A stretch of DNA of 64,000 nt, taken from the NCBI RefSeq assembly GCF_949628215.1, contig NC_134278.1:109473277-109537276 (forward strand), given 5' to 3'. Origin of the DNA: Phalacrocorax aristotelis. Its lineage: Eukaryota; Chordata; Aves; Suliformes; Phalacrocoracidae. Under the pieces are notes generated by a model. It worked only from the letters and a program-made list of their open reading frames with translations, made no database searches and was not told the origin of the DNA. Both the position numbers and the translations under genes were made by a program. Below are positions 62,385 to 64,000 of this stretch, piece by piece (the first letter of the stretch is position 1; the number at the start of each line of letters is the position of its first letter).

Positions 62385-62697
62385 TCTTGCTTCTTGTGGG
62401 CGTTGGTCTCTTCTCCCAGGTCACTTGCAATAGAACAAGAGGAGATGGCCTCAAGTTGCATCAGAGGAGGTTTGGATTGGATATTAGGAAAAATTTCTTT
62501 ACTGAAAGGGTGGTCAGACACTGGAACAGGCTGCCCAGAGAGGTGGTGGAGTCACCAGCCCTGGAAGCGTTCAAAAAACATGTAGGCGTGGCACTTCAGG
62601 GCACGGTTTAGGAGGCCTCGAGGTGTGGGGTTGAAGGTTGGACTTGATGATCTTAGAGGTCTTTTCCAATCTTAATGATGCTATGATTCTATGATTC
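62385..62697 (+). mobile_element. CR1 LINE, 5'-truncated 3' end
   Basis: About 310 bp. In the plus direction it reads the last part of the CR1 reverse transcriptase frame ([19 protein letters not shown], then [20 protein letters not shown]), the 3'UTR phrase GTTGGACTTGATGATCTTAG, then AGGTCTTTTCCAATCTTAATGATG and the terminal repeats CTATGATTCTATGATTC. CR1 moves by target-primed reverse transcription and most copies are 5'-truncated like this. The copy is antisense to THADA and incapable of moving. It is the only transposon I recognise in the window and is the main sign that the genome is avian. Confidence 0.93.
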
Positions 62698-64000
62698 AGT
62701 GACATTTAAATCAACAAAGCTCACTGAATGATTGCTTGAACAGAACTGGAGATTTATCTCAGGTTTTCTGATATATCACCTTAACAAGATGATGAATATC
62801 AAGCAAGAGATCAGGTTCTGATCCAAATGATGGCAGATTCAGCATCACAGACGCTTACACTTGTAATATTAGATTTGCAAATGGAAAATGTCACCTATTG
62901 AATCACTAACTTTTTGTTGCACTGAAGGTTTTCTTTTTTTTGGTGTTAAATAAAAATCAAGTTTGCCCCTATTCTTGACAAACCGAATATAAGAGAACTG
63001 AGCAAGTCATTGCTGCAGATTTTTTAACTCAAAATACCATGTTTGTATGCACAGGCTTCACAAAACTTAAAAGGCCTTCAAATTTAAAAGAGAAAAAATC
63101 CCACTGGCCCAACCCAACAGTTACATAAACTGGTAAATACAGTGAGGTTAGAAACTGAATTTCTCATGTTGAAATAACCTGCTTACATGTTCTACTTTGA
63201 GCTAGACAGGACTTGTGCAACTCCGCAGGTGTCTTGCCACCAGAAAAACAACAGGGACAGAAGAAAAGTAGTAACAGTAGGTCGAAAGAAAAGGGGTGTT
63301 CATACCCTCTCAGTCTCCACAAATGAAGTGACAGTGCTATCATCCTTCTGGGCACTAAGATTAAAAGAGAACAACTGAGAACTAAAACAGAAGAAAAAAA
63401 AAAAGCAGAAATGGTAACTTTTACATCCGGCTAGTTGGCAGATGGCTCTTGAAAGGGTGCTTGTTCATTGCACTGTGTCAATTTAAGTTACAAACATCAA
63501 ACTTTCCACTTTTTAAAATGACCATTTATGTAAAATCTAATATATAAGCAGATTCCTTTTTATAGTGTTTCATAAAATCAAAGGCAATTAGATCATTTCT
63601 ATCCTCTCGAGAAAGATCATTCCCTAGATGACGTACAAATACTTCATCTGTTTTCCATTTCCCTGCCTGAGTCTGTTTTATAGCCGTGCTTTTCCAGGAT
63701 GACTTTAAAAAGAGGCCCTTCCTGACATCATGCAACACGATGTCAAAACACAACACTATTACAAAACAAACTAATCAAAACTAATTTCTTAATAGTTGCA
63801 GTCTCCGAGTAGAGTGGCAGTGACGCTGCTCTCAGCTTTGACTTTGATTATAAACAGATTTGAGTTAATAACATGTCTGATTATGATGGAAACTTACAGC
63901 TCAGGACCGAGCAGAAAATTAAAGTTCCTTCTTGAACAAAAAAGCACACACATATTCATCATCTTTTCAAGCCCTTTTTTGGAATGAACAGAACAATATT
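62698..64000 (-). other. THADA intron or upstream region, uncertain
   Basis: No exon is confirmed. A 76-codon minus-strand frame at 63526-63756 has a natural amino acid mix and a possible acceptor (GATGTCAG at about 63721-63728), but I cannot place it in THADA or in any repeat family. The remainder is AT-rich with short homopolymers. Confidence 0.4.

Overview
The window looks like ordinary nuclear DNA from a bird. The evidence is a CR1 retrotransposon 3' end carrying the avian/reptilian ATTCTATG terminal repeat, very few recognisable transposons, no SINE family, and the gene pair ZFP36L2–THADA, which are also neighbours in human 2p21. I cannot name the species. There is no sign of prokaryotic organisation (no operons, ribosome binding sites or CRISPR).

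Layout. Positions 1 to about 46,950 form a gene-free flank downstream of ZFP36L2. It is AT-rich, with homopolymers, short microsatellites, a few inverted repeats and several motif clusters that resemble distal regulatory DNA. I support no coding gene there. About 46,965 to 51,010 on the minus strand is ZFP36L2 (TIS11D). It is complete: two coding exons (50905-50955 and 48850-50289) encode 496 residues with a tandem CCCH zinc finger, and the 3'UTR is about 1.9 kb. The second exon, the intron and the promoter lie in a CpG island of roughly 4 kb (48,840-53,000). From 53,000 to 54,430 is the space between the two genes. It holds a TCF/LEF-FOX-GATA motif cluster, a 22-bp minisatellite and a strong CTCF-like motif. 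From about 54,430 to the end, on the minus strand, is the 3' end of THADA: the terminal coding exon (55617-56000), the preceding exon (57138-57304), then about 6.7 kb that I read as intron with one CR1 fragment at 62385-62697.

How they work together. Both genes read in the same direction, with the THADA 3' end facing the ZFP36L2 promoter. ZFP36L2 binds AU-rich elements and recruits the CCR4-NOT deadenylase, and its own 3'UTR carries a perfect UUAUUUAUU nonamer and two UAUUUAU heptamers, so feedback on its own mRNA is likely. THADA is the animal counterpart of yeast Trm732, a partner in tRNA position-32 2'-O-methylation. Nothing in the sequence ties the two functions together.

I did not find a new biological system. 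The observations most worth checking are regulatory: the CTCF-like site and adjoining minisatellite between the genes, the motif cluster upstream of ZFP36L2, the self-targeting AU-rich elements, and a few conserved-element-like patches in the gene-free flank.
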